From: an uncultured Methanoregula sp.
Lineage (GTDB): Archaea > Halobacteriota > Methanomicrobia > Methanomicrobiales > Methanospirillaceae
Direction of reading: 5' to 3'
DNA: 64,000 nucleotides
Assembly: GCF_963677065.1 (NCBI RefSeq)
Contig: NZ_OY781872.1
Location: forward strand, 491,419-555,418
Position numbers and translations under genes: made by a program
Notes under the pieces: model-generated
Databases searched by the model: none
Told to the model about the DNA's origin: nothing
Seen by the model: only the letters and a program-made list of their open reading frames with translations
Shown: positions 9,306 through 17,502 of the stretch, in pieces
Position numbering within the stretch: position 1 is the first letter of the stretch
Layout: each line of letters starts with the position of its first letter

Positions 9306-9791
9306 TTACTTTGACTCGTCACCCAGAGATTCTCGGCTCCGCATCTGGTAAAGGACCATCGGGTCCATCTCTTTGTAGGTATCCTCTCCGGTCCGCATGA
9401 TGACATTCGCAACCCCGCTGTTGACGATCATCTTCGAGCAGAGGAAACAGGGCCAGATCAAGGTGGTCTCGCCGGTCTCCACATCAAAGCCCGACAGATA
9501 GAGCGTGCAGCCCCGCGCATTCTTTCCGGCCTGGAGGAGCGCATTCATCTCGGCGTGGACGCTCCGACACCGTTCGTAATTGGACCCGGAGGGGATATTG
9601 TGCTCTTTTCTCCAGCACCGGTTCAGTTCCGTGCAGTCCATCTGTTTGCGCGGCGCCCCGGTATATCCCGTGGAGACGATGGTATTGTATTCATCGACAA
9701 TGATTGCGCCAAAGTTCCTGCGCAGGCACGTGCCCTGCCGGGCGCACCGGGCAGCAAGGTCGAGGAAGTAGCGGTGTCTGTTGGTTCTCAT
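9306..9791 (-). CDS. Deoxycytidylate (dCMP) deaminase family protein
   Basis: The 161-residue protein belongs to the zinc-dependent cytidine/dCMP deaminase superfamily. The catalytic HAE motif is in SVHAEMNALLQAG, and the zinc-binding PCxxC motif is PCFLCSKMI. The early GAIIVDEYNTIVSTGYTGAP segment is characteristic of ComEB-type dCMP deaminases, which make dUMP from dCMP for thymidylate synthesis. There is an insertion with extra Cys (CTELNRCWRKEHN) before the active site, also typical of this group. The gene is monocistronic. Confidence 0.9.
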   Translation of the reverse strand: MRTNRHRYFLDLAARCARQGTCLRRNFGAIIVDEYNTIVSTGYTGAPRKQMDCTELNRCWRKEHNIPSGSNYERCRSVHAEMNALLQAGKNARGCTLYLSGFDVETGETTLIWPCFLCSKMIVNSGVANVIMRTGEDTYKEMDPMVLYQMRSRESLGDESK

Positions 9792-9906
9792 CCAAGATTC
9801 TTTGGAAAAACCCGGTATTAAAGTGGCATGATCCGCATGGCAGGAAATTATTCATATTACCAGTTGCAGGTTCCCCACCCGGCAGACACGATCGGGAATT
9901 CCAGGA

Positions 9907-10227
9907 TTACATTCCAGAGAGGACGAATCCTATGAGAACGATCTGGAGACAGAAAAATAATGGGACAAGCCAGAATAGGGGTTTTCTGGTCTTATGATGG
10001 AAGAGATGCATTGCTGCATATGCACCAAACGGTCCAAAAAGGGCAAGAATGAGAAGCATCGCCTCGCTCGTCCGCCACGCATTGCGCCTGGCCTGGTGCT
10101 TGTCCCTTGCATAGATCGCAAAGACAACAAGATTGACAGCCACATACAGGATAAAAAAAACAGTCAGCTCTTCAGGGGACAACATTTCACCCAGATATTC
10201 TACGTCTCCAGAATTAGTCCTAACCAT
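9907..10227 (-). CDS. DUF1294 membrane protein
   Basis: This 106-residue protein has three helices. The family core is clear: a first helix (FILYVAVNLVVFAIYARDK), the basic loop KHQARRNAWRTSE, and GPFGAYAAMHLFHHKTRKPLF. DUF1294 proteins are small membrane proteins of unknown role, sometimes fused to cold-shock domains. An inner ATG at 10185 (MLSPEELTV) would give 92 residues and cannot be excluded. The outer start has a GGGG five bases upstream. It is divergent from a histidine kinase. Confidence 0.8.
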   Translation of the reverse strand: MVRTNSGDVEYLGEMLSPEELTVFFILYVAVNLVVFAIYARDKHQARRNAWRTSEAMLLILALFGPFGAYAAMHLFHHKTRKPLFWLVPLFFCLQIVLIGFVLSGM

Positions 10228-10323
10228 GGGAGCCCCATATACACCAACATATGCAAAAAAGACAGGAAAATGATATACGAATGCGCCGTTCTATAGAAAT
10301 TACAGGCAGAACAGGGTTGGATA

Positions 10324-11271
10324 ATGGATAACAGAGATCAAAATCCAGATCGGGCGAGTTCAACCGCAAAAAGAGATCTTGGTATCATTATCATTGCCGG
10401 AATTGTTGTATATTTAATCTCGGCATTCTTTGATATCAGCGGGCATATTCTCCTGTTTTTGAATAACTACAATAACCTGCAACTGGATGAGATCTTCACA
10501 GTCGCACTCATCTTTGTTATCGGATTTGCGATCTTTTCCCTGCGCCGCTGGCGGGAACTCGAACACGAGAACAAAGAGCGCAGGAAAGCGGAAGAGGCCG
10601 TTACCCAGGCAAATAAAAAACTTAACCTCCTCAACAGTATCACCCGCCACGATATCGTGAACCAGCTCACGGCACTCAGGGGATTTCTCCAGCTCACACT
10701 CATGAACCCGGATGGCGGGCAGAACAGGCAGTATATCGAGAAGGAACTCGATGTCACCGAACGAATCAGCCGCCAGATCCTCTTCACCCGGGAGTACCAG
10801 GACATTGGGGTAAAGGCCCCGGTATGGCAGAATATTGCTGAGGTAATCGAAAAAGCACAGCCAGATAGCGGGATCCCGGTCATTATCGTGGGGAGCGAAC
10901 TGGAAAACATTGAGGTTTTTGCTGACGGCCTGCTTGAAAAAGTTTTTTTCAACCTTGTGGACAATGCAGTGCGGCACGGAGGTGCGAAACTCACAACCAT
11001 ACGATTCTCTGCACAGGAGGCCCCGGACGCCCTTCTCCTCACCAGTGAGGACGATGGCGTTGGGATCTCTAAGGAGGATAAGGCTCACATCTTCACGCAG
11101 GGGTACGGAAAAAATACCGGGTATGGCCTCTTCCTGATCCGGGAGATCCTCTCAATTACCGGCATCACTATCCAGGAGAATGGCCTCCCCGGTAAAGGAG
11201 CCCGTTTTGAGATGCAGATCCCTAACGGGAATTTCCGCAGGGGAATATCGGCAACTCCGAAGAGCATATGA
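10324..11271 (+). CDS. Membrane-anchored sensor histidine kinase
   Basis: The product has 315 residues. Two N-terminal membrane helices (about 21-40 and 57-77) bracket only a short external loop, so it probably senses within the membrane or via a partner. A short coiled coil leads to the phospho-acceptor helix with SITRHDIVNQLTALRGFL, the His box common in Methanomicrobiales kinases. The C-terminal ATPase domain has an N box (FFNLVDNAVRHGG), a G1 box (DDGVGIS) and a G2 box (GKNTGYGLFLIREIL). No response regulator is adjacent, so the partner is unknown. Confidence 0.88.
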   Translation: MDNRDQNPDRASSTAKRDLGIIIIAGIVVYLISAFFDISGHILLFLNNYNNLQLDEIFTVALIFVIGFAIFSLRRWRELEHENKERRKAEEAVTQANKKLNLLNSITRHDIVNQLTALRGFLQLTLMNPDGGQNRQYIEKELDVTERISRQILFTREYQDIGVKAPVWQNIAEVIEKAQPDSGIPVIIVGSELENIEVFADGLLEKVFFNLVDNAVRHGGAKLTTIRFSAQEAPDALLLTSEDDGVGISKEDKAHIFTQGYGKNTGYGLFLIREILSITGITIQENGLPGKGARFEMQIPNGNFRRGISATPKSI

Positions 11272-11290
11272 GGTTTTAGAGCCGGGAAGA

Positions 11291-11824
11291 TTATGGATTT
11301 GCCCTGTCCTGAAGAGTGAAACGCCACCGGCAGAACATATCCAATGGGTGCGGGTCAGGAGGTGCAAACAGGCACTCAACCTGTATCCTAGGATCGATCT
11401 CGCGGGCAAACGATGTGAACTCGGCCCGGTGCATCTCACGGCAGACATACTCTCGCTGGCCCCGGCGCAGCCGGGCTTCCTGGGTTGGACAGGAAGGCAC
11501 CGAAATGATGACTTCATCCTCGGACTCTTCAATTGTGTAGCCTACAATCATCGCCCACGGGAAATGACGGAGCGCCCGGACAAACCCTGATAGCCCCCGG
11601 TCAGTAATGGAAAACCTGCGTACGATATCCTTTGCCGCCATACCGGCAACTCTTCCCCAGACCTGCTCGTTGATCCGTTCTGCCACCGGCTGGCCGTACT
11701 CCTCCGTGATGTTAATGAACCAGAACGCATCCACCACCCGATAATGCCAGAGAAGGAATTCCATATACGCGTGTTTTTCCTCATTGGTCATGGCATCAAA
11801 GATCTTAAGATTCATCTCGCTCAA
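11291..11824 (-). CDS. Conserved methanogen protein, DUF6125-like
   Basis: A soluble protein of 177 residues with a helical N-terminus ([35 protein letters not shown]) and a C-terminal beta region holding conserved cysteines ([40 protein letters not shown]). The layout recalls the DUF6125 group and, more distantly, L-2-amino-thiazoline-4-carboxylate hydrolase-like proteins. I am not certain of either assignment. It is convergent with the histidine kinase gene, with 19 bases between the stops. No reaction can be proposed. Confidence 0.6.
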   Translation of the reverse strand: MSEMNLKIFDAMTNEEKHAYMEFLLWHYRVVDAFWFINITEEYGQPVAERINEQVWGRVAGMAAKDIVRRFSITDRGLSGFVRALRHFPWAMIVGYTIEESEDEVIISVPSCPTQEARLRRGQREYVCREMHRAEFTSFAREIDPRIQVECLFAPPDPHPLDMFCRWRFTLQDRANP

Positions 11825-11972
11825 GGGGTATCCTCCTGTTTGTTGTGTACTGGATTTTCTGCGGGCATGGGTGATGAGACTGCTGCTTTTTTTTCAAGAG
11901 TGATTTTTTTCGGACCATGGCGGCGGGAAAAACACAACCTTTCCATACCATCCCTGCAAAACCGGATAACAG

Positions 11973-12335
11973 ATGGATGATCTCACTGTTGAAGAGATCC
12001 TCGCACTCCATGCCGGAATCATGGCACGCGATGGGGGAGATGATCGGGTGCTCTCTGAGGCAAATCTCCACCAAGCGGTATTTCACGTAAACATCCAGCC
12101 GGATCCCTTTGCCCGGGCAGCAACTGTCGTCTATCTCCTCTGTGCCTACAAAGCCTTTCGCGACGGGAACAAGCGGACTGCACAAGCCGTTGCGGAAAAG
12201 ATATTTGCGGCTACAGGATGGAAAATCAAATCCGATGATTCGCGATGTATTGTGCTGATGCAGGGAGTCATCGACTTTGTTGTCGAGATTGACGAGATTG
12301 AGACATACTTCCGCGAAGTGACCAGACCGGGTTAG
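11973..12335 (+). CDS. Doc/Fic-family protein with Lys in place of the catalytic His
   Basis: A 120-residue protein of the Doc (death-on-curing) branch of the Fic fold: LTVEEILALHAGIMARDGG at the start, then NLHQAVFH and the Fic loop AYKAFRDGNKRTAQAVAE (residues about 61-78). The consensus loop is HxFx(D/E)GNKRT. Here the residue at the invariant histidine position is Lys, while the rest of the loop is intact. Phosphorylation or AMPylation by the usual mechanism is therefore unlikely without compensation. No Phd-type antitoxin is visible upstream (11825-11972). It may be a degenerate toxin or a reassigned regulator. Confidence 0.8.
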   Translation: MDDLTVEEILALHAGIMARDGGDDRVLSEANLHQAVFHVNIQPDPFARAATVVYLLCAYKAFRDGNKRTAQAVAEKIFAATGWKIKSDDSRCIVLMQGVIDFVVEIDEIETYFREVTRPG

Positions 12336-12369
12336 TTGGATTTCAGGTGTACCTAGGGATTGTATCATA

Positions 12370-13500
12370 TCATAACAGGGTCATCTGGCGGGCATCCGGC
12401 ACTTCGATAGATGAGAGACGAATCCCGAGAAGCCGGATCTTCCTCCCGTCATATAGGTCACAGAAGAGCGTCCGGGCACAGGTAATGAGGGCTGTTGGGT
12501 TGTTTGTAGAATGGGACAGGGTCCGGGATTTTGTCCGGGTAATAAAACCCTGGTAACGGACTTTGATAGTCACCGTCCTGCACTGCAAGTCCTCTTCGGC
12601 AAGGGCCCGGCTGACGGTATCTACAAGCATCCGGATAGTCCTCTCGATCTGCATCAGGTCATCGGTATCGCACTCAAACGTGGTCTCACGGGAGATGGAT
12701 CGTGCCTCTGTCTCTTCGCGTACTTCGCTTTCATCGATTCCCCGTACGGCGTTGAGCAGGGAGACGATACCGCGTCCGAACCGGGACACCAGCTTGCGGG
12801 AGTCGGCATGGATGAGATCCGCTATGGTATGAATGCCAAGACGGGTTAATTCCGTTTCACTCTTCTCACCAATGCCCGGGATCTTCCGGACGGGAAGGGA
12901 GCCGAGAACATTTTCCAGAAGTTCGGGTGTCACTACGGACAGTCCATTGGGTTTTTTGAGATCCGACGCAATTTTTGCAACCGTTTTTCCGGGTCCTATC
13001 CCAATGGAACAGGTGAGACCGAGACGGGATGCAATCGTTGACTGAATCCCAAGAGCGATTTTTTCGGCCTGCGAATAATCCCCAAGAGAGCTGATGTCAA
13101 GAAACGCTTCATCGATGCTTACCTGCTGGAGCGGGAAGCCGCACGACCGGAGGATTGCCATCACCGATTCCGAGACCGAGGAGTACAGGGCAAAATCCGG
13201 CCGGAGGAAGACAGCGTCAGGGCAGAGAATATATGCCTGGGATATCGGGAGTGCTGACCGGACACCAAATGCCCGGGCTTCGTACGAGCAGGTGCAGACA
13301 ACTCCCCTGCCCGTACCCTGTTTCGGGTCTGCACCAACAATGACCGGCTTCCCCCTTAGTTCGGGACATCTCTGCATCTCTACCGAAGCATAGAAACTGT
13401 CCATATCCAGATGGAGGATGATCCGGGGAGAAGGGGGATCCGGGAATGACGGGGGAATACCCGGGCCGGGAGATGCAGAGATTGGCGGAGCGGCAGTCAT
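12370..13500 (-). CDS. dinB: DNA polymerase IV (Y-family, DinB)
   Basis: A Y-family translesion polymerase of 376 residues. It has the catalytic motif LDMDSFYASVEMQ near residue 33, the second acidic motif SIDEAFLDIS, two helix-hairpin-helix elements (ITCSIG region and VRKIPGIGEKSETEL) and a little-finger domain. The C-terminus ends RQMTLL, similar to short clamp-binding tails. The proposed start gives a Pro/Ser-rich N-terminal extension of about 28 residues. It begins two bases after the nreA stop, so the two repair genes are almost certainly co-transcribed. Confidence 0.93.
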   Translation of the reverse strand: MTAAPPISASPGPGIPPSFPDPPSPRIILHLDMDSFYASVEMQRCPELRGKPVIVGADPKQGTGRGVVCTCSYEARAFGVRSALPISQAYILCPDAVFLRPDFALYSSVSESVMAILRSCGFPLQQVSIDEAFLDISSLGDYSQAEKIALGIQSTIASRLGLTCSIGIGPGKTVAKIASDLKKPNGLSVVTPELLENVLGSLPVRKIPGIGEKSETELTRLGIHTIADLIHADSRKLVSRFGRGIVSLLNAVRGIDESEVREETEARSISRETTFECDTDDLMQIERTIRMLVDTVSRALAEEDLQCRTVTIKVRYQGFITRTKSRTLSHSTNNPTALITCARTLFCDLYDGRKIRLLGIRLSSIEVPDARQMTLL

Positions 13501-13501
13501 A

Positions 13502-14677
13502 TCAGCGGGCCACCGGGACAAACTCAGCCAGGGTGCTTTGCCGCTGACGGAGCATAGTCCGGAGCAACGCACCTTCATCGATAAAACGCTGCATGGGGAG
13601 AGTAAACTTTTCAGAGATATGCAAGAGAGCCGATCGGATATCTTCAAACTCCGTTGCCTTCTGCAGCATGGCGGAACGAACATTTTCCCTGACATTGAAC
13701 ACACCGAGCGGCACATACCCATGGAGGGCTTCGCGGACAACAATAGCCCCTGCCTGTTTCTGTTCCTTTGCCAGGGCTTCGAGAACTGCCATCTTGCAGG
13801 AATAATAACAGCCGCCAAGAGAGGAGTACTCTGTTTTTTTCTTTGTCCCTTCATGGTCCGAGAAGACGTACTCCTCATCTGCAAGAACGTGGAGGAATGC
13901 CTCCGACCACTCGTACTGCCAGCCGGTTGGCATCAGGATCACCGCGTAATTGTTGTTGAGACTGGAAAATTCGTGGACACGGAACGTGTCAATGACCGGG
14001 CATTTTTTTACATCGCTTAACAGTCTGTCGCCAATCAGGGTATCGCAGGCAGTGATCGACCAGCGTGTGGGAACCAGGTGCCGGGCCTGACCCCTCCCCA
14101 TGACCCCTGTTGAGAACGCTTTCTGGATGCTTGAAAAAGGGAGCCCCTTTTTATGAAGATCGATGACGGCATCCCGCGCATACAGGTCGGTATCATAATA
14201 GACCTTCTCGAGCTGGGGATCCCACTTCCCCGCTTCGATATCGAACCGTTCAACCTGGGCGCTTGGGCCAAACGGAGTGTGTTCTTCGGAGAATGACTGG
14301 CCAGCGGGAGCATTCGTGAAACTGACCTCGCTCTCAAGGGAGGTGGCTGACAGCGTGATCTCCTGGAGTTTCTCCACGAACCGGTTATCGAGATCCTGAG
14401 CATGAACCTGGTGCTTGCCCCGGATCAGGTTCAGACGGTAGCCAATGATCTCTTCCTGGGACCTGTTTCCTGGGATCCACGCTTCGGGCATGTCCATGAC
14501 AGAAGTATCCCCGTGTACTGGAGTTACCATGGGGCCGGCATAGACATCCGGGTAATTCCAGCTGCCAATGAAAACCGAGGGGGGGGAACTGCCTTCCAGT
14601 TCTTTTCCCACTTCAACAGAGTGCATCTGCATCGTGGACGCAGTGAGCTGCCGAAGGTACGCACCTTTCCCGATCAT
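13502..14677 (-). CDS. nreA: NreA-family archaeal DNA repair protein
   Basis: This is a 391-residue member of the archaeal Nre family, which acts in repair with the sliding clamp PCNA. The signature [19 protein letters not shown] (about residue 32) and [13 protein letters not shown] follow the family order. The last residues contain QSTLAEFV, matching a PCNA-interacting QxxLxxF box. The N-terminal Cys-rich zinc module found in many relatives is absent. The chosen ATG ([11 protein letters not shown]) leaves room for the divergent aIF1A promoter; a TTG 27 codons upstream would overlap it. dinB follows immediately. Confidence 0.85.
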   Translation of the reverse strand: MIGKGAYLRQLTASTMQMHSVEVGKELEGSSPPSVFIGSWNYPDVYAGPMVTPVHGDTSVMDMPEAWIPGNRSQEEIIGYRLNLIRGKHQVHAQDLDNRFVEKLQEITLSATSLESEVSFTNAPAGQSFSEEHTPFGPSAQVERFDIEAGKWDPQLEKVYYDTDLYARDAVIDLHKKGLPFSSIQKAFSTGVMGRGQARHLVPTRWSITACDTLIGDRLLSDVKKCPVIDTFRVHEFSSLNNNYAVILMPTGWQYEWSEAFLHVLADEEYVFSDHEGTKKKTEYSSLGGCYYSCKMAVLEALAKEQKQAGAIVVREALHGYVPLGVFNVRENVRSAMLQKATEFEDIRSALLHISEKFTLPMQRFIDEGALLRTMLRQRQSTLAEFVPVAR

Positions 14678-14833
14678 TTCAGATAGTCCGTTGGAACCGG
14701 TGGGGTTTAAGGGAGAGACCGTGCGGAGAGAAAGTGAAAGGAAAGCCAGGAATGGCAAAATATATCCTGCACTTCCCGCTCAATACATACCTTCATCGTA
14801 TCGCACATCAATGATATAGCAGGAGTTGTCTGC

Positions 14834-15166
14834 ATTAGAAATACAACCAGTGACGATGAATTTAACCCGAACGCAGTAAACGAAGATGGTACCCCGGTTG
14901 TCAGGGTAAGATTGCCCAGAAAATGGAACAATGAGCAATTTGCCATGGCAGAACTGATGATGGGGGCAAACCATATCCGGGTCCGGTGCCATGACGGCGT
15001 GACCCGCATGGGGAGAATCAAAGGAAAGATCAAAAAGCGAGCTTGGATCCGGGAAGGGGATATCGTTCTCATCACCCCGTGGTCGTTCCAGGACGAGAAA
15101 TGCGATATCATCTACCGTTATCTTCCCCCCCAGGCAGACTGGCTGAGGAAGAACCGGTACCTCTGA
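14834..15166 (+). CDS. eif1A: Translation initiation factor aIF1A, probable AUU start
   Basis: The OB-fold factor aIF1A helps position initiator tRNA and select start codons on the small subunit. The core is unmistakable: AELMMGANHIRVRCHDG, TRMGRIKGKIKKRAWIREGD, then WSFQDEKCDIIYRYLP. The frame stays open upstream to 14738. It encodes the expected acidic N-terminal tail and the VVRVRLPRKW strand, yet contains no ATG or GTG. The only TTG (14912) falls inside the conserved strand and has no ribosome site. ATT at 14834 lies eight bases after AGGAG and gives 110 residues, the normal family length. The ATT start is inference. Confidence 0.85.
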   Translation: MRNTTSDDEFNPNAVNEDGTPVVRVRLPRKWNNEQFAMAELMMGANHIRVRCHDGVTRMGRIKGKIKKRAWIREGDIVLITPWSFQDEKCDIIYRYLPPQADWLRKNRYL

Positions 15167-15273
15167 TCCTTTTTTATTCCTTCAACCGGGATGCGGGTTT
15201 TTCCTGCGCATTCGCTTACGATAAGCAGGATTCAGCTCTGAATTCTAAAAAGAATAATTCCGCACAACCTCCG

Positions 15274-15756
15274 CTATTTTCGCACGCTGTACCCATTGCG
15301 AGTGAGAATTTTGATCATCTCGGTCTCCCAGATCGCATCGTCCGGCTCCTTATGGTTCTCGATACAGGTATCCCAGAGGGTCGTGAGATGAGTGTCTTCT
15401 GATATGAGCGTCCGGATGTACATAATCCTCCCGACCCGTCTTCCCTGAGGACTGAGGATGAGCAGGCGCCAGCAGCCGTAATCCTGGCATATCTCCGGCC
15501 GGGTCAGGTGAACCGTGCAGTAGGCCAGCTCGCTTCCGGGCTGGTGGCGGAAGAACGGGCAGGCTTCCGGGATTTTTTCAAAGATACTCTTGTCATCGAA
15601 AAGCTCCCGTTTATCCGAATCTATCTCAACCGGAGTCTTCTCTCCGGTATACTGGTTGTAGATCAGGAACCGGTAATCCCCGTACGATTCCATGATCGAA
15701 TGGACTAGCCCAAGGTGGCTGCAACATTCCCCGCACTGGAAACACTCAAATGCCAT
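15274..15756 (-). CDS. YkgJ-type CxxCGxCC protein
   Basis: The product has 160 residues. It starts with the metal-binding cluster FECFQCGECC at residues 3-12. Later cysteines lie in EACPFF, AYCTVHLTRPEICQDYGC. This is the zinc/iron-chelating YkgJ-like family of unknown function. It aligns along its full length with the protein at 40603-41085 (same ECC cluster, same CTVH-x-(S/T)RP-x-(I/L)C spacing, same ending with a TRNGYSV/TLRGYTV motif), so the two are paralogues. It lies 13 bases downstream of the membrane protein at 15770-16831 and may share its transcript. Confidence 0.8.
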   Translation of the reverse strand: MAFECFQCGECCSHLGLVHSIMESYGDYRFLIYNQYTGEKTPVEIDSDKRELFDDKSIFEKIPEACPFFRHQPGSELAYCTVHLTRPEICQDYGCWRLLILSPQGRRVGRIMYIRTLISEDTHLTTLWDTCIENHKEPDDAIWETEMIKILTRNGYSVRK

Positions 15757-15769
15757 GGGTCCAGAGCCC

Positions 15770-16831
15770 CTATCGCAGGGTCTGCCAGATCGCTAGTACA
15801 AACTCAAGCGCAATGAGGATGATGATCACCCATTCGAGGAAATTGGAATGCTGGATCCGGACCTCATCGGAAAGCATCGAGTAGTTCTCCCGGATCACAT
15901 CGATCTTCCGGCTCACGCTCTCGCTCCAGAGACCGCTCCGGAGCACCTTGAGGGCTGTTGCGTATACCCGGGCGTAATAGACATCCTCGGTGACTTTGAT
16001 GAGGTTGTTGACTTTCTCGATGACTTCGGAGACCTCGGCATATGTTTCCATCTGTTTTGCCATGATCGCATGGTACTGGCGGCTCCTGCGGAACTGCGAC
16101 TGCCGGTCCGCATGCTCGATGTCGTCGTACATCTTCTCCATCTCGCGGGTCAGCTCCCGGTCATAGTACCGGAGCTCCAGTACCTGGACGTTGGCAAACT
16201 CGATGAGATCGATGAGATCCGTAGGGCTGTCGGGGCTGCAGAGCAGAGCTGAGTCCCAGGAAAGAACAGCGAGATCCTCTGGCGTATAGCTGAGGGAGTT
16301 TTTGAGGATCTCTTCGCGTATCTGGGATGATATGATCGTCTTCTCTCCTATGAGCAGGGCAACCGGGTCAATGGAATCATCGCGCCGGTCCGTAATGTAG
16401 ATGGTATAATCTTCGTAAAAATCAGGATTGATGGCGAAATTCTTGATGTGCGGGCGCACAATCTCGCCCAGGGTCTTGAGGTACTGGACATAGAACTCCG
16501 AGAGTCCCTCCTGGCCTGCAAACAGGAACGCAATCTCTTCGAGTTCCGAATAATCCGCATCCGGGTTCTCGTACACGAAACAGAAACTGATAGCGCCGAT
16601 ATCATAGACATGGGCTACAACAGAGAACTCAAACGTCCTGCCGTCCCGTTCCACCCGGATTGGATGCATCTGGATCAGAAGCGGCGGGTCTTCGAGCATG
16701 ATGGACTTGGGTTTGACCCGGACAAAACTGGTCCTTGCAGTAAAATAATTCTGGGCAAGTGCCCGCTCAAGCCAGTCGAGATCGATCTCCCGGCCAATAT
16801 CATAGATCCGGTAAAAACGGAGACTTATCAT
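15770..16831 (-). CDS. RMD1/DUF155-like membrane-tethered protein
   Basis: The protein is 353 residues long. A large N-terminal alpha/beta domain (ISLRFYRIYDIGREIDLDW) is followed by a long helical region (about 220-330) with a C-terminal membrane helix (FLEWVIIILIALEFVLAIW). The segment ending in EWVIIILIALE is the mark of RMD1/Sif2-type (DUF155) proteins, which in fungi are mitochondrial and whose prokaryotic role is unknown. The start at MISLRFY is chosen because the preceding seven codons add no homology. It is divergent from marR. Confidence 0.75.
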   Translation of the reverse strand: MISLRFYRIYDIGREIDLDWLERALAQNYFTARTSFVRVKPKSIMLEDPPLLIQMHPIRVERDGRTFEFSVVAHVYDIGAISFCFVYENPDADYSELEEIAFLFAGQEGLSEFYVQYLKTLGEIVRPHIKNFAINPDFYEDYTIYITDRRDDSIDPVALLIGEKTIISSQIREEILKNSLSYTPEDLAVLSWDSALLCSPDSPTDLIDLIEFANVQVLELRYYDRELTREMEKMYDDIEHADRQSQFRRSRQYHAIMAKQMETYAEVSEVIEKVNNLIKVTEDVYYARVYATALKVLRSGLWSESVSRKIDVIRENYSMLSDEVRIQHSNFLEWVIIILIALEFVLAIWQTLR

Positions 16832-17002
16832 GGCATTTCCTCCTTCCGGCACGATACACTAGTGTCTGCAATAATGAACAACCATGGAGATGATAAACCA
16901 TTGCCAGAAATGGCAGCAGAATGTAATAAAAACGCCATTTTTAACGTGTTTGCAGATCCTGCATAGCGGGTCGCGGGAAGGAAAATTTGTTCTGAAAAAG
17001 AA

Positions 17003-17021
17003 TAGTTCATCAAAAGAACTA
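17003..17021. promoter_or_regulatory. Probable MarR operator
   Basis: TAGTTC and GAACTA form a 19-base interrupted palindrome with a seven-base centre, 37 bases before the marR start. Its size and position suit an autoregulatory site for the dimeric MarR protein encoded next. Inferred from sequence only. Confidence 0.4.
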
Positions 17022-17057
17022 ATAGCCGATGGAATAAAGTATTCGGTGTGAGCGAGA

Positions 17058-17495
17058 ATGACGGATGAAATAAAGGACAGGGTAGCTGCCAGCTTCCTTG
17101 CTCTCATACCTGTGTTCCACAAGCAGATCTTCAATGTCTGCCATGGCATTTCCGGTATGAAGGCAGCCCAGTACCGGGTCCTCGGGATCCTGAAGAAAAC
17201 CGGGCCTCTCTCGATGTCGGAGATCGGGAGGCGCCTGTATATCTCTAAACCGTACATGACCGCTCTTGTCGATTCGCTGATAGAGAGCCACTGGGTTGAA
17301 CGGCAGCAGGATGCGGCAGACCGGCGGGTCATTCGGATCACGATCACACCTTCCGGTAAAAAACACCTCAGACAACTGCTGGAAATGTACAAAAACGATC
17401 TAAAAACCCGTCTCGGGAACCTGGAAGAGGATGAACTTGAGCAGTTTTGTGAATCCCTTGAACACCTGCAGGCAATTCTGACAAAGATCGAATGA
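17058..17495 (+). CDS. MarR-family transcriptional regulator
   Basis: A winged-helix regulator of 145 residues with the MarR dimer layout: an N-terminal helix with Phe/His residues (FHKQIFNVCHGISGMKAAQY), recognition region GPLSMSEIGRRLYISKPYMTALVDSLIESHW, and wing DAADRRVIRITITPSGKKHL. MarR proteins usually repress exporters and are released by the exported ligand. It is the first gene of a three-gene unit with the ABC exporter genes that follow (7-base gap, then 4-base overlap), so it most likely controls them and itself. Confidence 0.9.
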   Translation: MTDEIKDRVAASFLALIPVFHKQIFNVCHGISGMKAAQYRVLGILKKTGPLSMSEIGRRLYISKPYMTALVDSLIESHWVERQQDAADRRVIRITITPSGKKHLRQLLEMYKNDLKTRLGNLEEDELEQFCESLEHLQAILTKIE

Positions 17496-17502
17496 GTGGT
17501 GA

